Part shown: one piece after another, positions 5,609 to 11,960 of the stretch | Layout of the letters: the number at the start of each line of letters is the position of its first letter | Position numbering within the stretch: position 1 is the stretch's first letter | Assembly (NCBI GenBank): GCA_021825225.1 | Contig: JAKAIH010000025.1 | Span: forward strand, 1 to 11,960 | DNA from: Pseudomonadota bacterium | GTDB lineage: Bacteria > Pseudomonadota > Gammaproteobacteria > Burkholderiales > SG8-39 | Reading direction: 5' to 3' | Length of the DNA stretch: 11,960 nucleotides | Made by a program: the position numbers and the translations under genes | The notes under the pieces: model-generated | What the model was told of the DNA's origin: nothing | Databases searched by the model: none | The model's input: only the letters and a program-made list of their open reading frames with translations

Positions 5609-7123
5609 ATGCGAGCCATTACCTTTGCTCCAGCGGCAGGCGCCAGGCGTATCGGTGCCCTGGGGTCCTTGCTCCTGGCGCTCGCCGCCTGCGCGCCGGT
5701 GGGACCGAACTACAAGCCGCCGGATGCGCCGCGGGCCCCGCGCTATACGGAGGCGCCGCAACCGGCGCAAACGGCGAGCGCCGACAGCGCTTACGGCAGG
5801 GCGCAGCGTTTCGCGCCCTCAGGGGAGATTCCGTCCGACTGGTGGGATCTGTTCCATTCGGAGGCACTGACCAAACTGGTGCGCACCGCGCTGGCAGACA
5901 ATCCGACGCTGGATGCGGCACGGGCCGCGCTCACTCAGGCGCAGGAGAACCTGAATGCGCAGTACTCGGTGCTCTACCCCGGCGTGGACGCTGCTGCCGG
6001 GGCGAGACGCCAGCGCAGCACCGGCGCTTCGTCCGGCCTGCCGAACGCCCCCGCCAACCTGTATACGCTGTACAACGCCTCGGTCAGCGTGTCCTATGCG
6101 CTCGACCTTGCCGGCGGCGCGCGGCGCGAGCTGGAGGCGCTGCTTGCGCAAATCGATTACCAGCGGCTGCAGCTCGAGGCGGCCTACCTGACGCTCAGCG
6201 GCAATGTCGTCACCGCCGCCGTGCAGGAGGCCTCGCTGCGCGCGCAGATCCGCGCCACGCACGAGGTACTGCGCGCGCAGGAAGCGATTCTGGCTCTGGT
6301 GCAAAAGCAGTTCGCACTCGGCGCCGTGGCGCGCGCCGAGGTGCTGGCGCAGCGCGCGCAGCTCGCGCAGGCGCGCGCCACGCTGCCCCCGCTGGAAAAG
6401 GCCCTGGCGCAGACGCGCAATGCGCTCGCCGCGCTGGTCGGCCGCTTCCCCGCGGACGCGGGCCTGCCCGAATCGGAACTGGCGCAGATGCAACTGCCGC
6501 ACGAGCTGCCGCTTAGCCTGCCCTCGGAGCTCGCGCGCCAGCGCCCCGACATCCGCGCCGCCGAGGCGCTGTTGCACCGGGCGAGCGCCGAGGTCGGCGT
6601 TGCCGAGGCGGCGAAGTATCCGCAGCTCACGCTGAGCGCGACCTACGGCACGGCGGCAACCCGGACCGCAGACCTGTTCGGCGGCGCAACCACGGCATGG
6701 AACCTGGGCGCTGCCCTGCTGCAGCCGGTGTTCCATGCAGGCAAGCTCGAGGCGCAGAAACGCGCGGCCGTCGCCGCCTACGACCAAGCCTACGCGCAAT
6801 ACCGGCAGACGGTGCTCGCGGCGCTGCGCAATGTCGCCGATGTGCTCGATGCGCTCGACGGGGACGCGCGCACGCTCAAGGCGCAGGCCGAAGCCGAGGC
6901 GACTGCGCGCGCCAGTCTCGCACTCGCGCGGGCGCAGTTCGAACTCGGCTCAGTGAGCTACCTCGTGCTGCTCAATGCCGAGCGGCAGGCCCGGCAGGCA
7001 GGCATCGGCCTCGCCCAGGCGCAGGCGGCGCGCTTTGCCGACACCGCCGCGCTGTACCAGGCATTGGGCGGCGGCTGGTGGCAGCACGGCGCAAACGTGG
7101 AGAAAGGGAGCGTGCAACGATGA
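5609..7123 (+). CDS. RND efflux outer-membrane factor lipoprotein (NodT/OprM family)
   Basis: A 504-aa TolC-like channel that carries RND pump substrates across the outer membrane. The frame is open further upstream, but the ATG at 5609 gives a proper lipoprotein signal: basic N-region, hydrophobic core and lipobox L-A-A-C28, followed by the family signature CAPVGPNYKPP. GGAG lies 12 nt before it, a slightly long spacing. DWWDLFHSEALTKLV (from D77) and the duplicated OEP repeat, including R312-P-D-I-R-A-A-E and AEVGVAEAAKYPQLTLSA, place it in the OprM/NodT group, whose members are usually about 460-510 aa. It is the first gene of the efflux operon and overlaps the adaptor gene by 4 nt (ATGA). 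An operon led by its outer-membrane gene is less common than the adaptor-permease-OMF order. The substrate cannot be told from the sequence. Confidence 0.93.
   Translation: MRAITFAPAAGARRIGALGSLLLALAACAPVGPNYKPPDAPRAPRYTEAPQPAQTASADSAYGRAQRFAPSGEIPSDWWDLFHSEALTKLVRTALADNPTLDAARAALTQAQENLNAQYSVLYPGVDAAAGARRQRSTGASSGLPNAPANLYTLYNASVSVSYALDLAGGARRELEALLAQIDYQRLQLEAAYLTLSGNVVTAAVQEASLRAQIRATHEVLRAQEAILALVQKQFALGAVARAEVLAQRAQLAQARATLPPLEKALAQTRNALAALVGRFPADAGLPESELAQMQLPHELPLSLPSELARQRPDIRAAEALLHRASAEVGVAEAAKYPQLTLSATYGTAATRTADLFGGATTAWNLGAALLQPVFHAGKLEAQKRAAVAAYDQAYAQYRQTVLAALRNVADVLDALDGDARTLKAQAEAEATARASLALARAQFELGSVSYLVLLNAERQARQAGIGLAQAQAARFADTAALYQALGGGWWQHGANVEKGSVQR
7104..7110 (+). promoter_or_regulatory. 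Ribosome binding site for the adaptor gene
   Basis: AAGGGAG, inside the end of the outer-membrane-factor gene, sits 9 nt before the ATG at 7120. It fixes that start in a frame that is open from 6697. Confidence 0.7.
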
Positions 7124-8244
7124 TCAGGCGCATGGTATTGATGCTGGTACTCACCGGCATCGTTTTTGGCGGCATCTTCGGTTTTCAGGCATTCAAGTCG
7201 AAGATGATCCGCAAGTACATGAGCGCCGGCCAGCCGCCGCAGACGGTGTCGACCATCAAGGTCGGATACGAGCAATGGCAGACCGAGGAGCGCGCCGTGG
7301 CCACCCTGGTCGCGGTGCGCGGCGCCGACCTCGCCCCCGAAGTCGCCGGCATCGTGCAGGCCATCCGCTTCCAGTCGGGCGAGCAGGTCAAGGCCGGAAC
7401 GCCGCTCGTGCAGCTGAACGCCGACGCCGACGCGGCCAGGCTGAAGTCGCTCGAGGCGGCGGCAGCGCTCGCCGCGAGCACTTACCGCCGCGATGCCGAG
7501 CAGTTCAAGGTGAAGGCGGTGAGCCAGGCGGCGCTCGATGCCGATGCCGCCGCCGAGAAGAGCGCCAAGGCGCAGGTGGAGGAGCAGCAGGCGCTGGTAG
7601 CGAAGAAGTTGATCCGCGCACCCTTCGCCGGCCGCGTCGGGATCCGCGCCGTCGATCTGGGCCAGTACCTGAGCCCGGGCACGAAAATCGTGACGCTGCA
7701 GGCGCTCGACCCGGTATTCGCCGACTTTCTCGTGCCGCAGACCGCGCTGGCGCATTACAGCGTGGGCCAGAAGGTGGTCGTGACCAGCAGCAGCTATCCG
7801 GGCGAGCGCTTCGCGGGCCACGTCGCCGCGCTCGATGCCAAGGTAGACGCGGCGACGCGCAACGTCAAGGTACGCGCGACAGTGCGCAACCCGAAGCGGC
7901 TGCTGCTGCCCGGCATGTTCGCGACCGTGGAAACCGCGCTGGGCGGGCCGCAGCGTCTGCTGACGCTGCCGCAGACGGCGATTTCCTTCAATCCCTACGG
8001 CAACACCGTGTTCGTGCTCGAGGACAAGAAGGGCGCCGACGGCAAGGCCGAACTCGTGGCGCAGCAGAAATTCGTCACCACCGGCGCGACGCGCGGCGAC
8101 CAGGTGGCGGTGCTCTCGGGCTTGGCCGAGGGGGAAATCGTGGTGACTTCGGGCCAGATCAAGCTGCGCAGCGGCGCGCAGGTGCTGGTCAATAACGACA
8201 TCCAGCCTGCCAACGACGCGGCGCCGCGTCCCGTGGACCAGTGA
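7120..8244 (+). CDS. RND efflux periplasmic adaptor (membrane fusion protein, HlyD/AcrA family)
   Basis: A 374-aa adaptor that bridges the permease and the outer-membrane factor. It has an uncleaved N-terminal membrane anchor at about 5-23 (MVLMLVLTGIVFGGIFGFQ) and no lipobox cysteine, unlike AcrA or MexA. The half-lipoyl motif follows (APEVAGIVQAIRFQSGEQVKAG). Next come a short alpha-hairpin rich in Ala, Glu and Lys (about 105-165), the second half-lipoyl part (LIRAPFAGRVGIRAVDLGQYL), a beta-barrel domain, and a C-terminal membrane-proximal domain (GLAEGEIVVTSGQIKLRSGAQV). The hairpin is short for the class. The start overlaps the previous stop (ATGA) with a good Shine-Dalgarno. The permease ATG follows 10 nt after the stop. 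Confidence 0.93.
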   Translation: MIRRMVLMLVLTGIVFGGIFGFQAFKSKMIRKYMSAGQPPQTVSTIKVGYEQWQTEERAVATLVAVRGADLAPEVAGIVQAIRFQSGEQVKAGTPLVQLNADADAARLKSLEAAAALAASTYRRDAEQFKVKAVSQAALDADAAAEKSAKAQVEEQQALVAKKLIRAPFAGRVGIRAVDLGQYLSPGTKIVTLQALDPVFADFLVPQTALAHYSVGQKVVVTSSSYPGERFAGHVAALDAKVDAATRNVKVRATVRNPKRLLLPGMFATVETALGGPQRLLTLPQTAISFNPYGNTVFVLEDKKGADGKAELVAQQKFVTTGATRGDQVAVLSGLAEGEIVVTSGQIKLRSGAQVLVNNDIQPANDAAPRPVDQ

Positions 8245-8254
8245 CGGCGCGGCG

Positions 8255-11200
8255 ATGAAATTCACCGATATCTTCATCCGCCGGCCGGTGCTCGCGAGCG
8301 TGGTGAGCCTGATGCTGCTGGTGATCGGACTGCGCTCGGTGCAGTTGCTGCCGGTGCTGCAATTTCCGCAAACGCAGAACGCCGTGGTCACGGTGCAGAC
8401 GATATATACCGGTGCGGACGCGAATCTGGTGGCGGGCTTCATCACCACGCCGCTGGAAAATTCGATCGCGCAGGCGAACGGCATCGACTACATGACGTCG
8501 TCGAGCACGCCCAACGTGAGCACCATCACCGCGAACCTGCGGCTGAATTACGATCACGACAAAGCGCTCACCGAAATCAACACCAAGGTGAACGCGGTGC
8601 TCAACCAGCTGCCGCAGGGCTCGCAGCAGCCCACGCTCAACGTGAAAATCGGCCAAACGACAGACGCCATGTACATCGGCTTCGCCAGCGACGTGCTGCC
8701 GCCCAACAAAATCACCGACTATCTGATCCGCGCGGTACAGCCCAAGCTGCAGGCGGTGGAAGGCGTGCAGACCGCCGAGATCCTCGGGGCGAAGCTGTTC
8801 GCCCTGCGCGCCTGGCTCGACCCGGTGAAGCTCGCCGCCTACGGCCTCACCGCCGCCGACGTGCGCGCCGCGCTCGCCGCGAACGACTTCCTCTCCGCGG
8901 TCGGCACCACCAAGGGACAGATGGTGCAGCAGATCCTCACCGCCACCACCGGCCTGCACTCGCTCGATGAGTTCCGCAAGATGGTGGTGAAGCAGCAGGC
9001 CGGCGCCGTGGTGCGGCTGGAAGACGTGGCCCATGTCACGCTGGGCGCCGAAGACTACGAGTCCGAGGTCGGCTTCGACGGCAAGAAGGCGGTCTACATC
9101 GGCATCCAGGTGGCGCCCGCGGCGAACCTGCTCGACGTGATAGCGCGCGTGCGCAATGTCTTCCCCGGCATCCAGTCGCAGCTGCCGCGCGGGCTGGAGG
9201 GGAAGATCGTCTACGACTCGACCAAGTTCGTCACCAGCTCGATCATCGAGGTGGTGAAGACCCTGGCCGAGGCGCTGCTGATCGTCACGCTGGTGGTGTA
9301 CGCCTTCCTCGGTTCGGTGCGCTCGGTGGCGATCCCGACGATCGCGATCCCGCTGTCGCTGGTGGGCACCTTCGGCGTCATGCTCGCGGCCGGCTTCTCC
9401 ATCAACCTGCTCACGCTGCTCGCGCTGGTGCTGGCGATCGGGCTGGTGGTGGACGACGCCATCATCGTGGTGGAAAACGTCAACCGGCACCTGGAGGAGG
9501 GCCTGCGGCCGATGCAGGCGGCGATCACCGCCGCGCGCGAGCTCGCCAACCCGATCATTGCGATGACCGTGGTGCTGGTGGCGGTCTATGTGCCGATCGG
9601 TTTCCTCGGCGGACTCACCGGGGCGCTGTTCACCGAGTTCGCGTTCACGCTGGTCGGCGCGGTGACGATCTCGGCGCTGGTCGCGCTGACGCTCTCGCCG
9701 ATGATGTGTTCGCGCCTGCTCAAAGCGCACGACCCCTCAGGGCACGGCGTCGAAGCGCGCCTGGTGCTGTTCCTCGACCGCGCTTTCGAGGCGCTGCACC
9801 GGCGCTACGAGCGGCTGCTGCATGGCACGCTGAACTACATTTCGGTGACCGCGGTGTTCGCGCTGATCGTGCTCGGCAGCATCTACTTCCTCTACGCCGG
9901 CGCGAAATCCGAGCTTGCGCCGCAGGAAGATCAGGGCGTGATCATCACCGTCTCCACCGCGGCGCCCAACGCGACGCTGCAGCAGCGGCAGCTGTACTCG
10001 CACGCGGTATATGAGGCCTTTGCCCGCTTCCCCGAAACCGACCACGTGTTCCAGCTCGACATGCCTGGCCAGTCGATCGCAGGCCAGGTACTGAAGCCCT
10101 GGGACGAGCGCGCGAAGACTGCGGCGCAGCTGCAGCCCGAGGTGCAGGGGGCGCTGGCGCACATCGCCGGCGTGCGCGTGGTCGCATTCCAGCCGCCGCC
10201 GCTGCCGGGCGCCTTCGGCTTGCCGATCCAGTTCGTGATCCAGACCACCGAGCCCTTCGAGCGCCTGAACGAGGTCGCCGACGCCTTTTTGCAGCAGGCG
10301 CAGAAGAGCGGCATGTTCATTTTCGTCGACAAGGACCTGCACTACGATCTGCCGCAGTCGAAGATCGTCATCAATCGCGAGCTCGCTGCGCAGCTCGGGC
10401 TGCAGATGAGCGACATCGGCAACGCACTGGGCTCCATGCTCGGCGGCGGCTACGTCAATTACTTCAGTCTCTACGGCCGCTCCTACAAAGTGATTCCGCA
10501 GGTGCAGCAGACCGAGCGCCTCAACCCGGACCAGCTTGCCGGCTACTACCTGCGCAGCGCCGGCGGCGACATGGTGCCGCTTTCGACCGTCGCGCACATC
10601 GAGACCGTCACCGTGCCGCAGTCGGTGAACCACTTCCAGCAGCTCAACGCGGCCACCGTGTCCGGCGTGCCCTTCCCCGGCGTGACCCAGGGCGAAGCGC
10701 TCGGCTACCTGCAGGACCTTGCCGCACGCACGCTGCCGCAGGGCTACACCGTGGATTATTCCGGCCAGTCGCGCCAGTTCGTGCAGGAATCGAGCGCGCT
10801 GGTGGTGACCTTCTTCTTCGCGCTGGTCATCATTTTCCTTACGCTCGCGGCGCTGTTCGAGAGCTTCCGCGATCCGACCATCATCCTGGTGTCGGTGCCG
10901 ATGTCGATCTGCGGCGCGCTGATATTCATCGCGCTCGGAGTCGGCGGCGCGAGCCTGAACATCTACACCGAGGTCGGCCTGGTGACTCTGATCGGCCTGA
11001 TCAGCAAGCACGGCATCCTAATCGTCGAGTTCGCGAACAAACTGCAGCTGCAGGGACTGCCCAAACGCGAGGCGATCGAGCACGCCGCCGGCATCCGCCT
11101 GCGGCCGATCCTGATGACCACCGCGGCCATGGTGCTCGGCGTGCTGCCGCTGCTCACCGCCAGCGGCGCCGGCGCGATCAGCCGCTTCGACATGGGCCTG

Positions 11201-11338
11201 GTGATCGCCACCGGCATCGCCATCGGCACGCTGTTCACGCTGTTCGTGGTGCCGGCGATGTATCTGCTGCTCGCCACCGAGCATGCGCGCAATGCCGCCG
11301 CCGCACCACCCGCTCCCGCGCCGGCCGCCGGGGGCTGA
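8255..11338 (+). CDS. RND efflux inner-membrane permease (HAE-1/AcrB family)
   Basis: A 1027-aa proton-driven multidrug/xenobiotic exporter (AcrB is 1049 aa). It opens MKFTDIFIRRPVLASVV, the usual N-terminal amphipathic helix and TM1. The proton-relay residues are in place: D400-D401 in GLVVDDAIIVVENV (TM4, matching AcrB D407-D408), K918 in LIGLISKHGILIVEFAN (TM10, matching AcrB K940), and the conserved Arg in IRLRPILMTTAA (TM11). Two large periplasmic loops and twelve TM segments fit the fold. KHGIL in TM10 replaces the KNAIL of AcrB, which points to a different HAE-1 subgroup. The C-terminus is an Ala/Pro-rich tail. A weak ribosome binding site and the 10-nt gap suggest translation coupled to the adaptor gene. 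No TetR, LysR or two-component regulator gene adjoins the operon. Confidence 0.95.
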   Translation: MKFTDIFIRRPVLASVVSLMLLVIGLRSVQLLPVLQFPQTQNAVVTVQTIYTGADANLVAGFITTPLENSIAQANGIDYMTSSSTPNVSTITANLRLNYDHDKALTEINTKVNAVLNQLPQGSQQPTLNVKIGQTTDAMYIGFASDVLPPNKITDYLIRAVQPKLQAVEGVQTAEILGAKLFALRAWLDPVKLAAYGLTAADVRAALAANDFLSAVGTTKGQMVQQILTATTGLHSLDEFRKMVVKQQAGAVVRLEDVAHVTLGAEDYESEVGFDGKKAVYIGIQVAPAANLLDVIARVRNVFPGIQSQLPRGLEGKIVYDSTKFVTSSIIEVVKTLAEALLIVTLVVYAFLGSVRSVAIPTIAIPLSLVGTFGVMLAAGFSINLLTLLALVLAIGLVVDDAIIVVENVNRHLEEGLRPMQAAITAARELANPIIAMTVVLVAVYVPIGFLGGLTGALFTEFAFTLVGAVTISALVALTLSPMMCSRLLKAHDPSGHGVEARLVLFLDRAFEALHRRYERLLHGTLNYISVTAVFALIVLGSIYFLYAGAKSELAPQEDQGVIITVSTAAPNATLQQRQLYSHAVYEAFARFPETDHVFQLDMPGQSIAGQVLKPWDERAKTAAQLQPEVQGALAHIAGVRVVAFQPPPLPGAFGLPIQFVIQTTEPFERLNEVADAFLQQAQKSGMFIFVDKDLHYDLPQSKIVINRELAAQLGLQMSDIGNALGSMLGGGYVNYFSLYGRSYKVIPQVQQTERLNPDQLAGYYLRSAGGDMVPLSTVAHIETVTVPQSVNHFQQLNAATVSGVPFPGVTQGEALGYLQDLAARTLPQGYTVDYSGQSRQFVQESSALVVTFFFALVIIFLTLAALFESFRDPTIILVSVPMSICGALIFIALGVGGASLNIYTEVGLVTLIGLISKHGILIVEFANKLQLQGLPKREAIEHAAGIRLRPILMTTAAMVLGVLPLLTASGAGAISRFDMGLVIATGIAIGTLFTLFVVPAMYLLLATEHARNAAAAPPAPAPAAGG

Positions 11339-11371
11339 ACGCGGCGACAGCGGCCGCCGCGATAAAAACGG

Positions 11372-11398
11372 CAAGGGCCAGAGAGACTCTGGTCCTTG
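11372..11398. terminator. 12-bp hairpin after the efflux operon
   Basis: CAAGGGCCAGAG (11372-11383) pairs with CTCTGGTCCTTG (11387-11398) around an AGA loop, with one G-T pair, 34 nt after the permease stop. On the plus strand no T-tract follows. On the minus strand the hairpin is followed by CCGTTTTTATC, so the intrinsic-terminator pattern is better for leftward transcription. It may act in both directions. Confidence 0.5.
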
Positions 11399-11509
11399 TG
11401 ATCAGCTTTGCCACTTGCACTACATTCCAAACCGCAGGGGCCGCGGCATCGCTCGATCTAGACCATTCGGCCTAAGCCCCACTTCACTACGTCCGTCGCG
11501 GGCCCGTGG

Positions 11510-11518
11510 TGGTATCCT
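11510..11518 (+). promoter_or_regulatory. Candidate extended -10 promoter before the HsdR-like remnant
   Basis: TGGTATCCT has TGn before TATCCT (4 of 6 to TATAAT). It sits 9 nt before a strong GAGGAG ribosome binding site (11527-11532). No good -35 is visible. Confidence 0.3.
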
Positions 11519-11539
11519 TTCGTGCTGAGGAGAGACCAC

Positions 11540-11707
11540 GTGGCGAATAAGCTGGAAGAACGCGCCCGGGCCGAGATCGACAAGCTGCTTACAAGCGCCG
11601 GCTGATCGATGCAGTCCATGAGCGAAGCCAACATCCACGCCGCCAGCGGCGCGGCGACCCGCGAGTTCCCGGTGAAAACCGACCACCACACGGCCGCAGG
11701 AATCTAA
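11540..11707 (+). pseudogene. N-terminal remnant of a type I restriction R-like (HsdR-like) protein, with internal stop
   Basis: The GTG at 11540 sits 7 nt after GAGGAG (11527-11532). It reads VANKLEERARAEIDKLLTSAG, then TGA (11603-11605), then in the same frame SMQSMSEANIHAAS and GAATREFPVKTDHHTA up to TAA (11705-11707). Joined through the TGA, this resembles the N-terminus of type I restriction R subunits and related helicase-nucleases: ...ARxxIDxLLxxAGW-VQ... followed by ANIHAARGVAIREFPLKxGHGxADYLL. The TGA stands where Trp (TGG) is expected, a one-base change. The match stops abruptly where ADYLL should follow, so the rest of a gene of roughly 2-3 kb is gone. The SNF2 gene starts 13 nt later. 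The family call rests on remembered motifs, not on a search. Its translation signals look intact, so a 21-aa peptide could still be made. Confidence 0.55.
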
Positions 11708-11720
11708 TCGCAAGGCGAGC

Positions 11721-11960
11721 ATGGAGCTAACGGATTACCACGCCAAGTACATCGCCCATCAGCTCACTCGCCGCTGCCCGCCCGACAGCGTCGAAAAGCT
11801 GGCGGCGGCGCTGGTGGACGCGCAAGTCGATCTTAACCCGCACCAGATCGATGCGGCGCTGTTCGCTTTCAGGTCGCCGCTTTCCAAAGGTGCGTTGCTG
11901 GCCGATGAAGTCGGCCTCGGCAAGACCATCGAAGCCGGCCTGGTCTTGTCGCAGAAGTGG
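11721..11960 (+). CDS. SNF2-family helicase/ATPase, N-terminus (partial, runs off right edge)
   Basis: The ATG at 11721 (AAGG at 11712-11715 as ribosome binding site) opens 80 codons without a stop to the edge. The protein begins MELTDYHAKYIAHQLTRRC. It has a Q-motif-like N39-P-H-Q42 and the Walker A motif D62-E-V-G-L-G-K68-T69 in the SNF2-typical setting LLADEVGLGKTIEAGLVLSQKW. SNF2 proteins of this kind are double-stranded DNA translocases. Bacterial members include RapA/HepA and large helicases in restriction and phage-defence loci; this N-terminus is more like the latter, but the partner genes lie outside the window. The HsdR-like fragment just upstream supports a restriction/defence setting. 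Confidence 0.82.
   Translation, partial: MELTDYHAKYIAHQLTRRCPPDSVEKLAAALVDAQVDLNPHQIDAALFAFRSPLSKGALLADEVGLGKTIEAGLVLSQKW

Noticed and set aside
8189..11011. Two long minus-strand frames (513 and 424 codons) opposite the RND permease
   Set aside because: Both are His/Arg/Gln-rich shadows of a fully motif-supported permease.
11420..11722. 100-codon minus-strand frame under the HsdR-like remnant
   Set aside because: The plus strand gives recognisable family motifs and a strong ribosome binding site; the minus frame resembles nothing and ends in random composition.

Overview
The window is GC-rich, densely packed Gram-negative DNA. Lipoprotein signals, a tripartite RND efflux pump, an SCO/CtaG oxidase-assembly pair and a membrane-anchored trehalose-phosphate synthase fit a proteobacterium, probably a betaproteobacterium. 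That placement rests on gene style only. No rRNA, tRNA, CRISPR array or complete insertion sequence is visible.

Layout. (1) 1-209, minus: the N-terminus of a membrane sensor-type protein that runs off the left edge. (2) 210-629: a divergent, non-coding control region with an extended -10 box, a tandem 16-bp repeat and a perfect 10-bp inverted repeat. (3) 630-3610, plus: a two-gene trehalose operon. The first gene fuses a two-TM, HAMP-like sensory module to an OtsA (GT20) catalytic domain; the second is the OtsB phosphatase. (4) 3667-5198, minus, convergent with the trehalose operon: a CtaG-type (caa3_CtaG) membrane protein and an SCO1/SenC lipoprotein, overlapping as TGATG. (5) 5199-5608: a divergent region with three stem-loop and CGTTTTG segments and a candidate promoter. 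(6) 5609-11338, plus: a tightly coupled RND efflux operon in the order outer-membrane factor lipoprotein, periplasmic adaptor, inner-membrane permease. (7) 11339-11960: a hairpin, then a decayed N-terminal fragment of a type I restriction R-like (HsdR-like) gene with an internal stop in place of an expected Trp, then the start of an SNF2-family helicase cut by the right edge. This looks like the border of a restriction/defence island.

How the parts work together. OtsA and OtsB make trehalose from UDP-glucose and glucose-6-phosphate; the OtsA anchor suggests synthesis could respond to a periplasmic or membrane signal. CtaG and SCO deliver copper for the CuA/CuB sites of cytochrome oxidase. The three efflux proteins form one envelope-spanning pump; no regulator gene lies next to it. 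The two observations most worth following are the membrane-tethered, sensor-like trehalose-phosphate synthase and the broken HsdR-like remnant, with intact translation signals, directly before the SNF2 helicase.
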